Shown here piece after piece: positions 21,070 through 52,916 of a stretch of 64,000 nucleotides of DNA. The stretch spans positions 84,655,410 through 84,719,409 of the forward strand of contig NC_030683.2 of NCBI RefSeq assembly GCF_000004195.4, in the 5' to 3' direction. Under the pieces are notes generated by a model that did no database searches, was not told where the DNA came from, and was given only the letters and a program-made list of their open reading frames with translations. Positions within the stretch are counted from its first letter, which is position 1. Each line of letters opens with the position of its first letter. This DNA comes from Xenopus tropicalis (Eukaryota; Chordata; Amphibia; Anura; Pipidae). The translations under genes and the position numbers were made by a program.

Positions 21070-24000
21070 ATGGAAAGCAGCTTTACTCAGAAGGATATGT
21101 TAGCCCAGGTTAACCAGTTGTGGAGCATGCTGGATGATATGGCTGAAAACAGCCCAGAAAGTTACCAGAAGTTCATACAAAGGCACATGAAGGAAGGAAA
21201 AGAATTTATGACCCCTCCTGAGCCCAATCTGTGCATTCATACAAAAATACTGGTAAGCTGTTGATTTGAGAAATCTAATAATGTTTACAACAAGCTAGGA
21301 TAGTTCACGTGGTATATGATCAATGGGTTGTTTGCATGTTTTGTCTGGGAATCATTTAATCATAATATCTTGATGCATATGACTGATATTTATTTGATTA
21401 TTACAAATAAGTGTGTTTAACACTTGAAAACTTTGATTAAATAGTGTAACCCCTATTTGGCTGTAAATCAGTCAAAACCCAGGCTATTGAGCATGGGGTA
21501 CATTGCGACTCTCTTAAACAGGATGGGCCTTTGCTATATGGAAGAGACTGCTGGAGGGTGTGATAGATAGTCCTCATTCATGGGGTCCCTGTCCCCGACT
21601 TCACCAGAGTAGATGTTAATCTCTGGGACAATGGCTTGACTTTACTGGGGCCTAGTCTGATCCCAGGCTCAGTGGTCCTTTCCTGAGACTCAAAGGCAGC
21701 GAAAGAGGGAGACACACTTCCTTGCTAAACTAAATGAGAGTGCAAGGGGTGTGGACAACCAAATAACCCAATAAGGTACAAGACATAACTGTAAACTGAT
21801 ACAAGGGACTTTGCCCAGTAACAGTGCAAATCAGAAAATCAGGAAGTGGTAGGGTTTAAAGCCATAAGGCCATTTAACTCTATGGGTCCCTACAACAGCT
21901 TAGTGTTTCTCATGACCTAGAAATGACTTGTTCATGTACTTGTGCCTGGAGCAATTAGAAATAACCTAGTCTTGCCTTGGGAAATAATGCAGGATCCCAC
22001 ATCATCATCATCATCATAATAAGTTAAGCGTTGGCTTTTACAAATGTATGTATGTATTTTGCAGGAGCCTGATGAGAAGATACTATTTATAAATATCTGC
22101 CAATGGAATCGAGTCCCTGCTCCTATGTCTGAAGCACATCCTGTACCTATTAGTGCTGGGCAACTGGAAAACTTGTCTGATGGCACAGGTAAGCAGACTG
22201 TGAGCAAGGCATGTTCAGCTTTGGAGAAGTGTTCAAATATAAAAAGCTCCTGTCGCTAAAAATACTTTCTCAACTCATCTTCATTAAATAAAATAATTAG
22301 CTGTAAACATAAATACCACTGAAGTAGCTAATCTAGAAAGTCTTTCTGATTCCCACTCCCCCAATCAGGGGGCCGCTGATCTCTGCCTGTGTCAGCACAC
22401 AGGAAAGTGAAGGCATTTCAGGCAGGAAGCACTAGTTTACAAGCTCTTCCTTTCCAGCTTTATTTGCATGTAATTGAGCAGAGTGGCCAAATCATGCCAA
22501 CCAAATGTATTAAAGATATATAAATAGAGTGGAATGGAAGGGACATGCAGAGGTTCACCTTATGGCTGAGCTTCCTTCATCAGTGTCACATGGGCAATCT
22601 CAGGAGAAACAGCCGCTGGCAGAGTAAGGGAAACTTTCCAGACTGGGAAATTGTTGAACATTCCCTTTAATTTGAGTAAAACTTACAATATTACTGGGAA
22701 ATTATAATCATGCAATTTTTATGTTTTCTTTCAAGACCAATTTGATCAACTGTTATTTTTGCTATCCCTTCTCCTTGTAGCTGTCCCTGACCTCTGATTG
22801 TCACCAGTGTCAAAAAGACTAACAGCATATTATACAATGTCCTCCCCAGGCCATTTTGGCTCTGCTTCCATCCTCACTTTAGTCACCATAATAGTAGGAC
22901 TGACGACTCCTTGTACTACAGCATTCAAAATAATAAATGGTTTGTAGGATAGGGCAATTATTGAGGCAGGGTAGAATAGATTTTTTAGTTAAAAATGTTT
23001 AGTGTTACTTTTCCTTTAACTGGATTTTATGAAAAAAGTTTGTTGTTAGTTTTCTAATATGCAGAACAAAAACATGACAGCAACAAAAAAGTATTTCTGA
23101 AACACACCTACAATTATGAATCCATTTGGTATTTTGTTATGATGTTTTGTCAGTCTGCCTTTTGTTTTTATTGCAGTTGTTGCTATTGCGTATAACCCAG
23201 ATGTGCTGAAGAGAGCTCACCAGGACCATGTAGAGTTAGACCAGCTTATACGCTTGGCAATGAAATACATTGAGGAGCAGTACCAAATCACCCTTTGCCA
23301 TTCCTACCATGTTGCTCCGTTCCAGCTCAAGGGAAATGCTAAAAGGATGAAGGAGAGTTTGGAAAGGATACAAAAACAGCCAGCTACAAACAAAGGCAAC
23401 AGTAGTTGTGGTATGTAGTTAATTGTTCTGGTTAACTGTCTTTCTGTATACCAGGTCCTGAACCCACAAGTGGATGACATTATTGCATCTAATTTTGTTT
23501 GAGTGTGAAGCCACAGGAGCCAGCTCCAACTCTGAAAATATAGGTCCTTGCTCCTGTGGGCCTAAACCCACTGAGAATATCAACCATCATAAGGGATTGC
23601 AATGGGGTGAAACACATAACTTTACAGGGGTACCATGAGATATCACCCATCTTTATGTATCTGTTTTAATTAGTCTAATTGTTAAAGCAGCTCTATCACA
23701 AACCATCTGTCAGACTTAACCTTTTATGCTAAGCCCGTCCACTGTCCTACATGCACATCTCTCTTGCTTTAGTCTGGTTACTGGCACATATAAATTTAAT
23801 TAATAAAAATAATTTGTAAAGTTATTACAATTGATCTCTAAATAAAATCACTGATTAGAAATAATGTATAGTTATGGGACCTGTTATCCGGAATGCTCAG
23901 GACCTGGGGTTTTCCAGATAAGGGGTCTTTACATAATTTGAATCACCATTTAATCCTACTAAACCCAATAATCACAATTCACCATATTTTGTCTTCTAAA

Positions 24001-25213
24001 AAATAATCAAAACATTAAAGAATCCCAATATGATTATTTTGTCTCCAGTAAGGATTTATTATATCTTAGTTGGATCAAGTACAAGTTACTGGTCTATTAT
24101 TACAGAGAAACAGGAAATTTTTAACAATATGAATTATTTGATTAAAATTGAGTGTTAGCTTTTTGGATAACAGATCTAGAGTAAACCATTATTATATTAT
24201 TTAATATAATGAAAAGTACTGTATAATGCTGTAATGTTCTGTGTAGGCAAGAAATAGTTGCTTAATGCATGAATATTTTGTTTCCAGCCACAGATAACTC
24301 TTTGTTGGAAGAGCTAAAAAGCATTGCTTTGATAAGAGAAAAGCAAGAAACCAGTCCATCAATTTGTATAACAAGGGAAGATGCTCCTAAAAGTACAAAG
24401 ACAAAATTGATAGAGGAAATTTCCAGTACAGACCTACAGAATCGAGACCTACTACCTAGTCCCTGGCATGAGATTTCTGTTACAAAAGATAATGCAGGGC
24501 ATCCCCAAAGCCTGATATTAAAGGTCAAACTCAGGGGAGTCCACTCAGTGGCAGAGTGTGATTTGAGTGTATCTAAGGTAAGTGAAGCCTAATATTTATG
24601 ATAAGCAGTATTTTACTTAGTAGTAATCTAGTATTGTTTTTTTCCCCATTGGCACTGAGTTGCATCATAATAGTTTTAGACAGACATCTTTTGACACAGG
24701 TATCACTTTTGAGCGACGGCCACATTATGCTACAATAATTATGATCTTAGACTTTCCTTTTTCGAGCACAAGTATCAATTTTTAGTTGTGGTGCACGTGT
24801 CAATATATGTATATCGTAATTAAGTGGGGTTTTTTTTTATAATAGCTAGAGTTCATAGTCATAGCTAAAACTTTTTCTGTTTTCTGAAAATGAAGTAAAA
24901 TGGAATCAAGACCTCATGTGCCATAATTAATTGCTCCAGTATTGCTTAAAGATTGTAGGCCGCCGAAATATCAATTCTGAATTAACTTTGAAAAGTCTTA
25001 GGGATTACTCCTATTTTTTAAACCTGTTGTGGCTATAACTGTCAATATAAATATATTTGCTCCATGTTTGTTTTTCAGGATGACTTGCTGCTTGTAGTGC
25101 CAGGAAGGTACAGGTTGCTGTTAAACCTGCCTCAGGCAGTCAATGAAGAAACAGTTGCAGCAAAATTCAATAAAGCAAACAACATTCTTCTTGTTACGAT
25201 GCCTACATTATAG
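21070..25213 (+). CDS. pih1d2: PIH1D2 (PIH1 domain containing 2), spliced
   Basis: Five coding exons have GT-AG borders and matching phases: 21070-21252, 22065-22188, 23177-23410, 24288-24577 and 25079-25213 (stop TAG). Total is 966 bp, or 321 residues; human is close to 315. The start is the ATG in MESSFTQKDMLAQV. An upstream in-frame ATG at 20965 lies in what I take as intron, before the acceptor at 21043-21044. The N-terminal ~170 residues are the PIH1 domain (EPDEKILFINICQWNRVPAP, then VAIAYNPDVLKRA). The C-terminal part is CS-like (LKVKLRGVHSVAECDLSVSKDDLLLVVPGRYRLLLNLP). Relatives work with R2TP/HSP90 in assembling axonemal dyneins; that role is inferred from the family. AATAAA at 25509-25514 is the likely polyadenylation signal. 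It faces DLAT tail-to-tail. Confidence 0.95.
21445..21894 (-). mobile_element. Solo LTR, same family, internally deleted, inverted
   Basis: Read on the minus strand it begins TGTAGGGACCCATAGAG and ends CCAAATAGGGGTTACA. Flanks are atag and acag (one mismatch). About half the length of the other copies. In the intron between the first two PIH1D2 coding exons. Confidence 0.65.
23870..24180. mobile_element. ACAGGTAT MITE family, copy 2
   Basis: Contains gggacctgttatccggaatg near the left end and gctttttggataacagatct near the right, with the shared AT-rich core (aaggatttattatatcttag). In the intron between PIH1D2 exons at 23410 and 24288. Confidence 0.65.
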
Positions 25214-25540
25214 CATAGACTCGGTTACATCCTTGGGAGTGCCCTCAATATTCAGTTAGCAAGAGGCTTTGTGTCATCTACCACTGTCAAACGCAGTGAA
25301 AATTGGAGCTCAAAAGGGATAGTACTGCGCCAGATTCTTACAGATGCAGTGTGGCATCAGCTACATCGGAGAATGTTTGTACTTTTTTTGGAACATTCGG
25401 CTGTTGTAGAACTTTCACAACCCCTCTTCTTGGGGGTGCGATGATAGGTGTTCTAAATGTGTAGCACCCAACCACGCACCAAGTTATAGTGAAGCACAAC
25501 TGTTTCTAAATAAAGTGCTACTGAAGGGCCTATATTTCCA
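25214..25540 (+). terminator. pih1d2: PIH1D2 3' UTR and polyadenylation signal
   Basis: Non-coding tail after the TAG at 25211-25213. AATAAA at 25509-25514 is the only good signal before the palindromic MITE that starts near 25560. Confidence 0.6.
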
Positions 25541-25559
25541 GTAATGAATATGCCTTTAC

Positions 25560-26090
25560 ACATAGGGACACATTTACTAATCCATGAACGGTCCGAAAGC
25601 GTCCGAATGCGTTTTTTTCTTAATGATCGGTATTTTTGCAACTTTTTCGTTGCCGTTGCGAATTTGTTGTATATTTTCTGCGACTTTTTCGTCGCAGTCG
25701 CGAAAAAATCGTATTGTTGCACCGAGTACGAAAGTTTTAGATTCATTCAAGCTTCGGTATCATGACTTTCCTTGGGCCAGGTTGGAGCTGCAGAGTGCCA
25801 TTGAGTCCTATGGGAGACTTTCCTTGGGCCAGGTTGGAGCTGCAGAGTGCCATTGAGCCCTATGGGAGGCTTCCAAAAACATGCAAAGTCGGAAAGGTTT
25901 TTCCGCCATTCATGATCGTTCAATACGAAAAAGTTGAGATGGCGACGAAATATTCGCGCAAAATACGAAAAAATTGCGACGTCGACAAAAAAGTTGTGAT
26001 GGCGACGAAAAAGTCGCAAAATTTTCGTTTCCAATCCAAATTTTTGCCATTCGGGATTCGAATTCGTGGATTAGTAAATGTGCCCCATAG
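25560..26090. mobile_element. Palindromic MITE, copy 2, with internal 51-bp tandem repeat
   Basis: Inverted ends acacatttactaatccatga and tggattagtaaatgtgcccc. The interior is rich in ttttttcg and cgaaaaa. A 51-bp block starting gactttccttgggccagg occurs twice, at 25764 and 25815. Just beyond the PIH1D2 3' end. Confidence 0.75.
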
Positions 26091-29000
26091 AGTTCACTTA
26101 ATTCACTTTCCAAAATTCTACATCACTGCTAGAAAGCACAAAAGTTGTATTTATACCTACATGTACTTATTTCCTTATTAATTTATGTGTCTTTTTAGAG
26201 GTGCTCAAAGTGACATGGACACTAATAAAAAAAAACAAAAAACGTCAAAATATTAATCTATATTAAAAGTTTTCTAGAGTTCTACGCAAAAAAAAAAAAA
26301 CAGTAAATATGCATTAGATGGGGGAACAATACGGTTGGTGTAGCGCTTCCTCTCATTACATTAACATACAAAACAAGGGGTGCATACAACAAGTTTGATA
26401 AGATATGGGGAGACAGGTTATGTATGCAGGGGGTCCTGGTTGCACCAATCTGTTTAGAGTTGGTGTGACCTGCTTGATATAACTAAACACAGTCACTTAC
26501 ATCTACTCTCCTGCCTTAATAAACCTGTGCCTGACCCGACACCAATCCAATGCCAGTATATCAGACACTTTTTTGTATCTTGTTGTTTTGTGTTGTAAAA
26601 GCAATAAAAAAATTACCTTAAAAAAACCCAAACAAAGTTCTCTATAGGTCATTTTCTTAAATTTTGCTGAAAGGGCTGCTTTTGTAAGTAATTTTTACCT
26701 GAAATTCCTAAACCTGACTGTTTTGCCAACCTGTCAATTATAACTTCTAATGCTAACTGACTCCTGCTGCACAAATATGGCCGCCCCCCTCATAGAGGAA
26801 CATGGGGATAAGATAGGTACAGTAAAAGCATCAGGCAAATACTTTTATGGCAAAATTATAAACAGCATACAAAGAATGTAATTATATATATAAAAAAAGG
26901 ATTTCAATTCTGGTGTCAGTATCTCTTTAAGACTAAACTGGAACATTTATTTATGCAACAACATAGAGCCCCAGGCATTAATGGGATTCTCTAGCCATCA
27001 TGCTGCCCATTGTCAAATTCTAGTGACCATGCAAGAGAATTCACCAGTGAAAATACTGATTGCCAACACTATGTCAGCCATCTTGTTCTTATCTTACATA
27101 GATTATTGTGGCATTTTGGCTTTATTATATTACACCCTAATCAAACATGGGGAATTGGACAGAATTGTCCAGTGCCTACAACTGCCTCTTAGTGCTGTAA
27201 GGGTAGCTTTTGGCTCAAAACTGTACCTCAGAAGTGGCATTAGCCTTAGGTTAAATACACTATTTGCAATATGCCATGGGTAGTGACAAAGCTGGTCAAC
27301 TTTTGGGGAAGGAATAGCAACTAGGGGAGGGGTTATTCTGCCTAAAAGCACTTTGGCCCCTATACTAATAAATGATTAAAATAAGTAAAATACTGTTGGA
27401 TATTGTTTAGAAGGAAACCCACAACACGGTATGTAAATGCAAATAAAGCTTGTGGTAGAATCTTTTCTTTGTTTGAATTATAAAAAAAAAGTGTAGGCAA
27501 ATGGCAATCTATGTAATCTATGAGAAAGTACACACCCGCACTCCCTGGTCTTTTCAAAAACACTGAGCAGAAAAAATACGCTGGCACAACGTGGCAATTC
27601 CAAGCGAGGGAGACCCCCCCCTGTGTGTTTATTAGTGCAAACACAAAGACGCCCCTTCGTCTGACAACAGGGGCAACAAAATTGCTCCTACCTGCCTGTA
27701 GGCTGATGGCAAAGCTATGACAAGCATATATAAGTGTGTTTGGACTGCCTCTGTTTTTGGCCTGATATATAAGCACTCAAATCTTACATGTACTGGATAT
27801 AAAGTACAGGTATGTCAATTAAAATATCTAACTTGTCAACTTACTTGTCCTTTATATATTTGTAGAACATGCTGCATCTAAATCTGGCACTGCTATTTTC
27901 GTTCCATATTCTATACTGATTTATGCAAGCAGTGCCAGGAACAGCATCTGCTAGCACACCAGCTCTCTGCTGCCATCGGAATGTTCGGAGCTGCATTTAG
28001 AGCATGCTGGGTAGACATCCCTAATAGAAATTCTGAGCTGGTAGCTTATGTCCCTTTTATGCTACCCTACAACACTGGAGTGTCCCTGCGCACACTCGTT
28101 CACTACTGGTGGCAAGTTTTTACCAAATAAAGCCCCTTAGGTATTGTTATGGTCACCAGTGGAATAACTACCATTTCTACAGATTTATCACATCTGCAAG
28201 GTGATGTTTTACCAAGCCAACCAAATTTCTATATAAACTGTTTATCCAACGGTTTTAAATAAAAACCAAATCCACCCATTATCATGTCCTATTTAGGTTT
28301 GTTATGGGATACTGTGTTATGTTCGTTATTCAGTATGTATTATTCTTATCAACTTTTCAATTGGTCTTCATATGTTGAAAATAGCCTCCTACTCCTTACA
28401 GCTGTCATTGACTTGGCCAAAAACAGTTTTACTACAATTTTGTAGTTTTTTTTGTTATTATTTTTCCTGTACAGGCCTTTCTGATTCATCTTCCAGTCTT
28501 ACATTTAAACTATTGCCTGATTTTTAGGGTAAATTGGACCATAGGAACCAGCTAACATCTGGAATTCCAAACTGGAGAGCTGCTGAACAATAAGCTAAAT
28601 AATAAACCACAAAAATACAAAACTGATTTTAAATATCCAACATACTAACAGTTGATTTAAAGGTGAAATACCCCTTTAACCAACCCACCTACTGCAGTTC
28701 AACACAGTTCAAGCATAAACCTAGTCCCTGAAATCAATACTATGTTCGCACTGACAAATGGATGCCCATTATATCAATGCTAAAGGGTGGTTCTGACGTT
28801 TGCACAACATCCCATTTGGTTTTTCTAGTTCATTCTTATAAGAGTTGTATTGGACCACATAAAAATTACATCTAAAAAACAAAGATGAGCACGTTTTGAT
28901 CTAAGTTGCCCACTGAACAGATTATCCTACTAAAAATACATAAGACCTTTGGTTATTTCAGTTAATCTGACCTTTGATTTATTTTAGTCAAGTTCAGGAA

Positions 29001-29170
29001 ATGTTGACCTTTAAAAGGAGATTTTTATCAATGACAGTTTTACACGTAACACGGCATTTGTAGTCTGTCAAAAATGTACATAGTTACCGAAGTGAAACAA
29101 TGCCTATCTGTACAGTTAAGAGAATAAAAAACAAGGTGCTATTTTGTTGCAGTTGTTCTTTTAAATAAAA
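26091..29170. other. PIH1D2-DLAT convergent spacer
   Basis: No gene seen. It holds T2-like MITE debris: a right end near 26925 (cagtatctctttaa) and ~28300-28676, ending ttaaaggtgaaatacccc and tttaa. A minus-strand stretch at ~27520-27720 (gacgaaggggcgtc, then gccacgttgtgccagcg) resembles a decayed Penelope-type tail, at low confidence. The rest is AT-rich. Confidence 0.45.
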
Positions 29171-29174
29171 AAGA

Positions 29175-29272
29175 ATGATGCATGTTTATTAGGAGTCATC
29201 GGAGACAGGCGAATATAAATATCTTGTTCGGATATGTAATTGTTGATCCTTTAGCTGTGGAAAGACTTGTAT
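29175..29272 (-). terminator. dlat: DLAT 3' UTR and polyadenylation signal
   Basis: A short 3' UTR follows the TAA, with AATAAA read on the minus strand at 29185-29190. Cleavage is expected 10-30 bases further on. No stronger signal lies closer. Confidence 0.6.
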
Positions 29273-48713
<19,441 letters not shown>

Positions 48714-48860
48714 TGCTATGGAGGGCACGCTCTAGGCCTCGGTTCTCTCCTTTCTCAATGACCTCCCCGGCAACACTGTAAAGGAAGACCGAAACAGGTT
48801 ACGCCTCCCCCACACACAAGAGGGCGCTATTTCTTCTGCAGTGTTTTGATCTCCGTCGCC
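48714..48860 (-). promoter_or_regulatory. dlat: DLAT 5' leader and promoter region
   Basis: GC-rich, TATA-less DNA lies directly upstream of the DLAT start codon, with no in-frame ATG before it. The sequence cacacaagagggcgcta at 48813-48829 resembles a CTCF core. An acceptor-like tttacag near 48780 leaves open a separate 5' untranslated exon. Start sites are not resolved. Confidence 0.5.
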
Positions 48861-50187
48861 ACATTGCTACTCCCGTAGGGATTTTTCAGCGTATATGTAT
48901 ACATTGTAAAACACCATTGTTGGCTGTGCATATGCATGAAATAATGCTTCTTAGTAGTTTTTTATTCTATCAGTCAATAGAAATTCACTATTAGATCTGT
49001 GGGCCTATATTAAATATCTCAATGGAGCAGAAAGATGGTGAAAAGTATATTTAACTTTAAAACTTCCCATGATTCTGTGCACTGCCCTCCCTAGGCTCCC
49101 TGTTGTTAGGCAGTAAGGACTGGGAGAGGCGGGGCAGGGGTGTGCCAGTGACTGACAGTAGCTCCTGGCAACAAGGTTACGGGGACAAGGTGACCACACG
49201 AGGAGTTCAGCGGGTCTTGTACCTTGTGAAACCGGAGAACTCCTCAGATTGAGAAAGAAAACGTTCAGCAGTAAAATAGTTTTCCGGTTATTGTACATTG
49301 TGGAGTTTTTTTTTAATCACGTTGGTGGATATGTTACTGGCCACCGTATTTGTGAAGAAACATAAGTTTTTTCGGCAACAAATTCAAAGTTCTGAAAATA
49401 TATAGCTGGTGAGCCTTTGTGCTCGACAAGTTTTGTTAATTTTAAAGCAGCTGCACTTGCGCCTGCATTCATAAATAAGCACTATAGTGTACTAAAGACC
49501 AATTAAATGATAGATTGGGGGGGGGGGGGTAAGCTTCTCAATGGCATGTTGTAAGTGAATGGTTAAGGCAGAGAGACTGGGAAAAACCTATGCAATGTAG
49601 TTAATTTTACTGAAGGGCATCATTACTTAAAGTTACTAGTGCGCCCTGTGCAAAATTTCATTGGTGGGCCCACACTGCCCCAAGATGTTTGTGGTAGAAT
49701 AACCTTCAAGCACAAGAAGTTCAACATAGTAAAGCAGGTAGTGAAGAAATGGTGTGCATTTACTAAAGTAGACTTGATCCTCAGGTGAGCCACCATAGAC
49801 CAACAACCCTGGGAACAGAAAAATTACCAAATGTTGATGCCAATAATTATATCAGTATGAAAGGTGGGCTAGTGCCCCCCCTATCCTGGTGGGTCCTGGG
49901 CAAATCCCCCTTTTACCCATTTATAAAAAATGGCCCTGTTGAAGGGGTCTAGCTTTAGGCTGATGGCAGATGAGGTGTAGGGCGGATATTTTTGGCAAGC
50001 GAAAAAGCGATTGCTGAAAATACTGCCCTACGCCTGGTACATATGCCTGCACCCGAATGAATGGAATACGCTCAGGTGCAGGCACATGTAGCCGAAATAC
50101 ACATAAAAACGTGCATATCTCATTTGGGTACAGGCACATGTAGGAGGCGTAGGGCGGTATTTTTAAGCAAGCACTTTTCCGTTAACA
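48861..50187. other. Spacer upstream of DLAT
   Basis: A locally GC-rich patch lies at ~49080-49200 but I find no coding exon. There is a 13-base G run at 49517-49529. ~49955-50180 is a MITE-like inverted repeat (ggcgtagggcggtattttt and complement). No gene is supported. Confidence 0.4.
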
Positions 50188-50711
50188 TTAAAGTGGACCT
50201 GTCACCCAGACATGAAAATCTGTATAATAAAAGTCCTGTTCAAATTAAACATGAAACCCAAAGTCATTTTTATATTAACACATCCAAACCCATTATAAAA
50301 GCATTTAAAAATCACAGCTGTCAATCATATATTGCTTGCCACACCTCTATGCCTTAGGCATAGAGGCGGGGCAGACAATAACTTTAGCTCTCCATTCAGC
50401 ACTTCCTAGATGTCACTGCACATCTCACTTCTCCCCTCCCTCCTCCTTATCTAATAGTGTAGCCAGTGCATGGGCCTGGGCATCTGGTCCCCTATTCTAT
50501 CACATAAACAAGATTTTGGCATGATACAAAGCTTGCCTTAATAACAGTGTCCACAAAATGGTGCCTGCCTGCTTGCTTTGATTGAGTAATTCCAAGACGG
50601 AAGGAAACAAGATTTATATTATTTATATAGAGTAAGTAAAGTTTATTTTGCTCAACTAACAATGTAGAAAATAATTTGGACTTATTTCTTAGGGTGACAG
50701 GTCCGCTTTAA
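50188..50711. mobile_element. T2-type MITE
   Basis: Inverted ends TTAAAGTGGACCTGTCACCC and GGGTGACAGGTCCGCTTTAA with TTAA sites. Non-coding. Confidence 0.85.
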
Positions 50712-50736
50712 GGAAAACAACTCCTTTAAGGGCAGG

Positions 50737-51034
50737 GGTACACGGGGAGATTATCGCGCCGCGACAAATCTCTGTTGTGGACGACTAATTTCCCCACAAT
50801 GCCATCCCACTGGCTGGAATGTAAATCGCCGGTGGCATGGCATACACGGCGCCGCGATTTGCCTAAGTCGCCCAAAGTTTCCTCTCAAGCGACTTTGGCA
50901 AAGCTGGGAGGCCGCATATGGCCTCCCAGCGGCAATTTACATTGTAGCTGGTGGGATGGCATTGCGTGGAGATTAGTTGCCCGCGACAACGGAGATTTGT
51001 CGTGGAGCGACTAATCTCCCCGTGTGTCACGGCA
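50737..51034. mobile_element. MITE, 'cacggggagattagtcgccc' family
   Basis: Long imperfect inverted repeat: ggtacacggggagattatcg at the left and cgactaatctccccgtgtgt at the right, with inner ccatcccac / gtgggatgg pairs. Fragments of the family lie at 7261-7366 and ~60530-60622. Confidence 0.75.
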
Positions 51035-51501
51035 CATATAGTTTTGTGGTGATAATTGCCTGCATTTGTCATAATGATTGTGATTGTTATTTATGTTTCT
51101 CATAGAAAATTGCACAGTGTTTTGATTCCCTTTTCCGCAAATCCACTTTATCTCCTCCTTAAAACCCTACTCTGTGTAAATCTGGTTTTGTATTCGTAAG
51201 CAGTGATATGATCGAATGGACCACAAGCTGATTGATCAATATCAGCATAATTAGGGCATTTATGTGTGTCCAGTTCATTGCAATTCATAGTTACAAAATT
51301 TGGGGACAAAATTATGCTATTATGTTATTTTTTAATTATGTGTATTTTAAGCCATATATCTGGTACAGTAAAACATATATATTTTCATGTAGTTTTGGTG
51401 ATATTTGAGGGTAGACTTTGAAGGAAAAATAGAAACATCATAAGATATTGGATGTTAGCATAGCAAAGTGTGAGCTGAAGTACTAGTTGCCTGTTTATAA
51501 T

Positions 51502-51763
51502 ACAGGTATAGGATCTGTTATCCAGAAAGTAACAAATTACAGGAAGGGCATCTCCAACATTTTTTTTTTATAATAAAACAGTAGTTTGTACTTGATCCTA
51601 CCTAAGATATAATTAATCATTTTTGGTGGTAAAATAATCTTACTGGGTTTAATTAATTTTTTAATGATTTTTCAGTAGAGTTAAGATATAGAGATCCACA
51701 TTACAGAAACATCCCTTATCTAAAAACCTTTAGGTCCCAAGCATTCTGGATAAGAGATCCCAT
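51502..51763. mobile_element. ACAGGTAT MITE family, copy 5 (paralogue of copy 1)
   Basis: Starts acaggtataggatctgttat and ends ctggataagagatccc. Its flanks match those of the copy at 10197-10440 on one side, so it was carried in the duplication rather than inserted independently. Confidence 0.75.
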
Positions 51764-52839
51764 AATCAACTTCTGCAATATATAATTTAAAACAGAATAT
51801 AATCACGATCAACCATATTATTAGCTTTGCATGTATGCATGAAGATTCTCAATAGACAACAGTTCAGTGTTCAAGAGAAATAAAATATATTTAACTGCTC
51901 TTAGTCAAGCAGTATGACAGCAACTTGTTGTATGTTTAAATTCACATTCAGAATGGCATGGACTTTGTCAAAAAAGTGCAGGAGTTAAAGCTGGAGATCG
52001 ATGATACAATGGTGTCCTATGACGTAACATCTCTGTTCACATGCATACCCACTACCAAGGCAATTGAAACAGTGAGGAAACGGCTGAAACAAGACACCAC
52101 CCTCAGCAGCAGAACAAAGCTGACCCCAGAACAAGTTTGTTCCTTACTGGACCTGTGTCTCAATAACACTTACTTCAAGCACAAGTTTTCTATAGACAAA
52201 AACATGGCTGTGCCATGGGTTTGCCTGTGCCTCCAATTGTAGCGAACCTTTACATGGAAGAAGTGGAAAAGAAAGCCCTGGACACCTTCAAGGGAACAAC
52301 ACCAAGTCATTGGTTCAGATATGTGGATGACACCTGGGTCAAAATTAAAGCATGTGAGGTTCCAGCCTTCACCAAACACATAAACTCAGTGGACAAAAAC
52401 ATCATGTTCACAAAGGAAGATGTGAAAGACAGCAAACTGGCTTTTTTGGACTGTGCTATAGTTATCAAAGAGGGGGGGACCTGGATATTGAAGTATACAG
52501 GAAACCCACTCACACAGACCAGTACTTGCTGTTTGATTCCCACCACCCTTTGGAACATAAATTGGGTGTCATTAGGACTCTACATCATCGGGCTGAAACT
52601 GTGGCATCCAATGCAGAGGCTGAAGAGAAGGAATATAAAAATCTAAAAGGAGCTCTGAAAACTTGAGAATACCCATACTGGGCCTTTATCAAAACAAAAT
52701 CAAAGTCATGCAAAAAGACCAGACCAACAAAAAGTAGGGAGGAACACAGCAGACGAAGCAACATAGTCATGCCATATGTTGCTGGAACATCAGATAAACT
52801 TCAAACTTCAACAAACTTCAACAAACATTGCATTCCTGT

Positions 52840-52916
52840 GTTTTTCAAACCCAGCAAAACTCTGAGACAAAAGCTGTACCAGCTTTTGTCTCAGAGTTTT
52901 GCTGGGTTTGAAAAAC
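52840..52916. repeat. Perfect 37-bp inverted repeat, 3-bp spacer
   Basis: The left arm 52840-52876 ends ctctgagacaaaagctg. Then comes tac, and the right arm 52880-52916 is the exact complement. The left arm is coding sequence of the Penelope element (FFKPSKTLRQKL); the right arm interrupts that frame. It is therefore a local fold-back duplication. Confidence 0.9.

Noticed and set aside
48714..48728. GTG-initiated extension of DLAT exon 1
   Set aside because: Nuclear eukaryotic genes rarely start at GTG, and ATG at 48713 opens a good Arg-rich mitochondrial presequence.
49005..49298. Possible first exon of a neighbouring gene in a GC-rich patch upstream of DLAT
   Set aside because: No recognisable protein, no convincing donor with a downstream partner, and no synteny-based match I could read.
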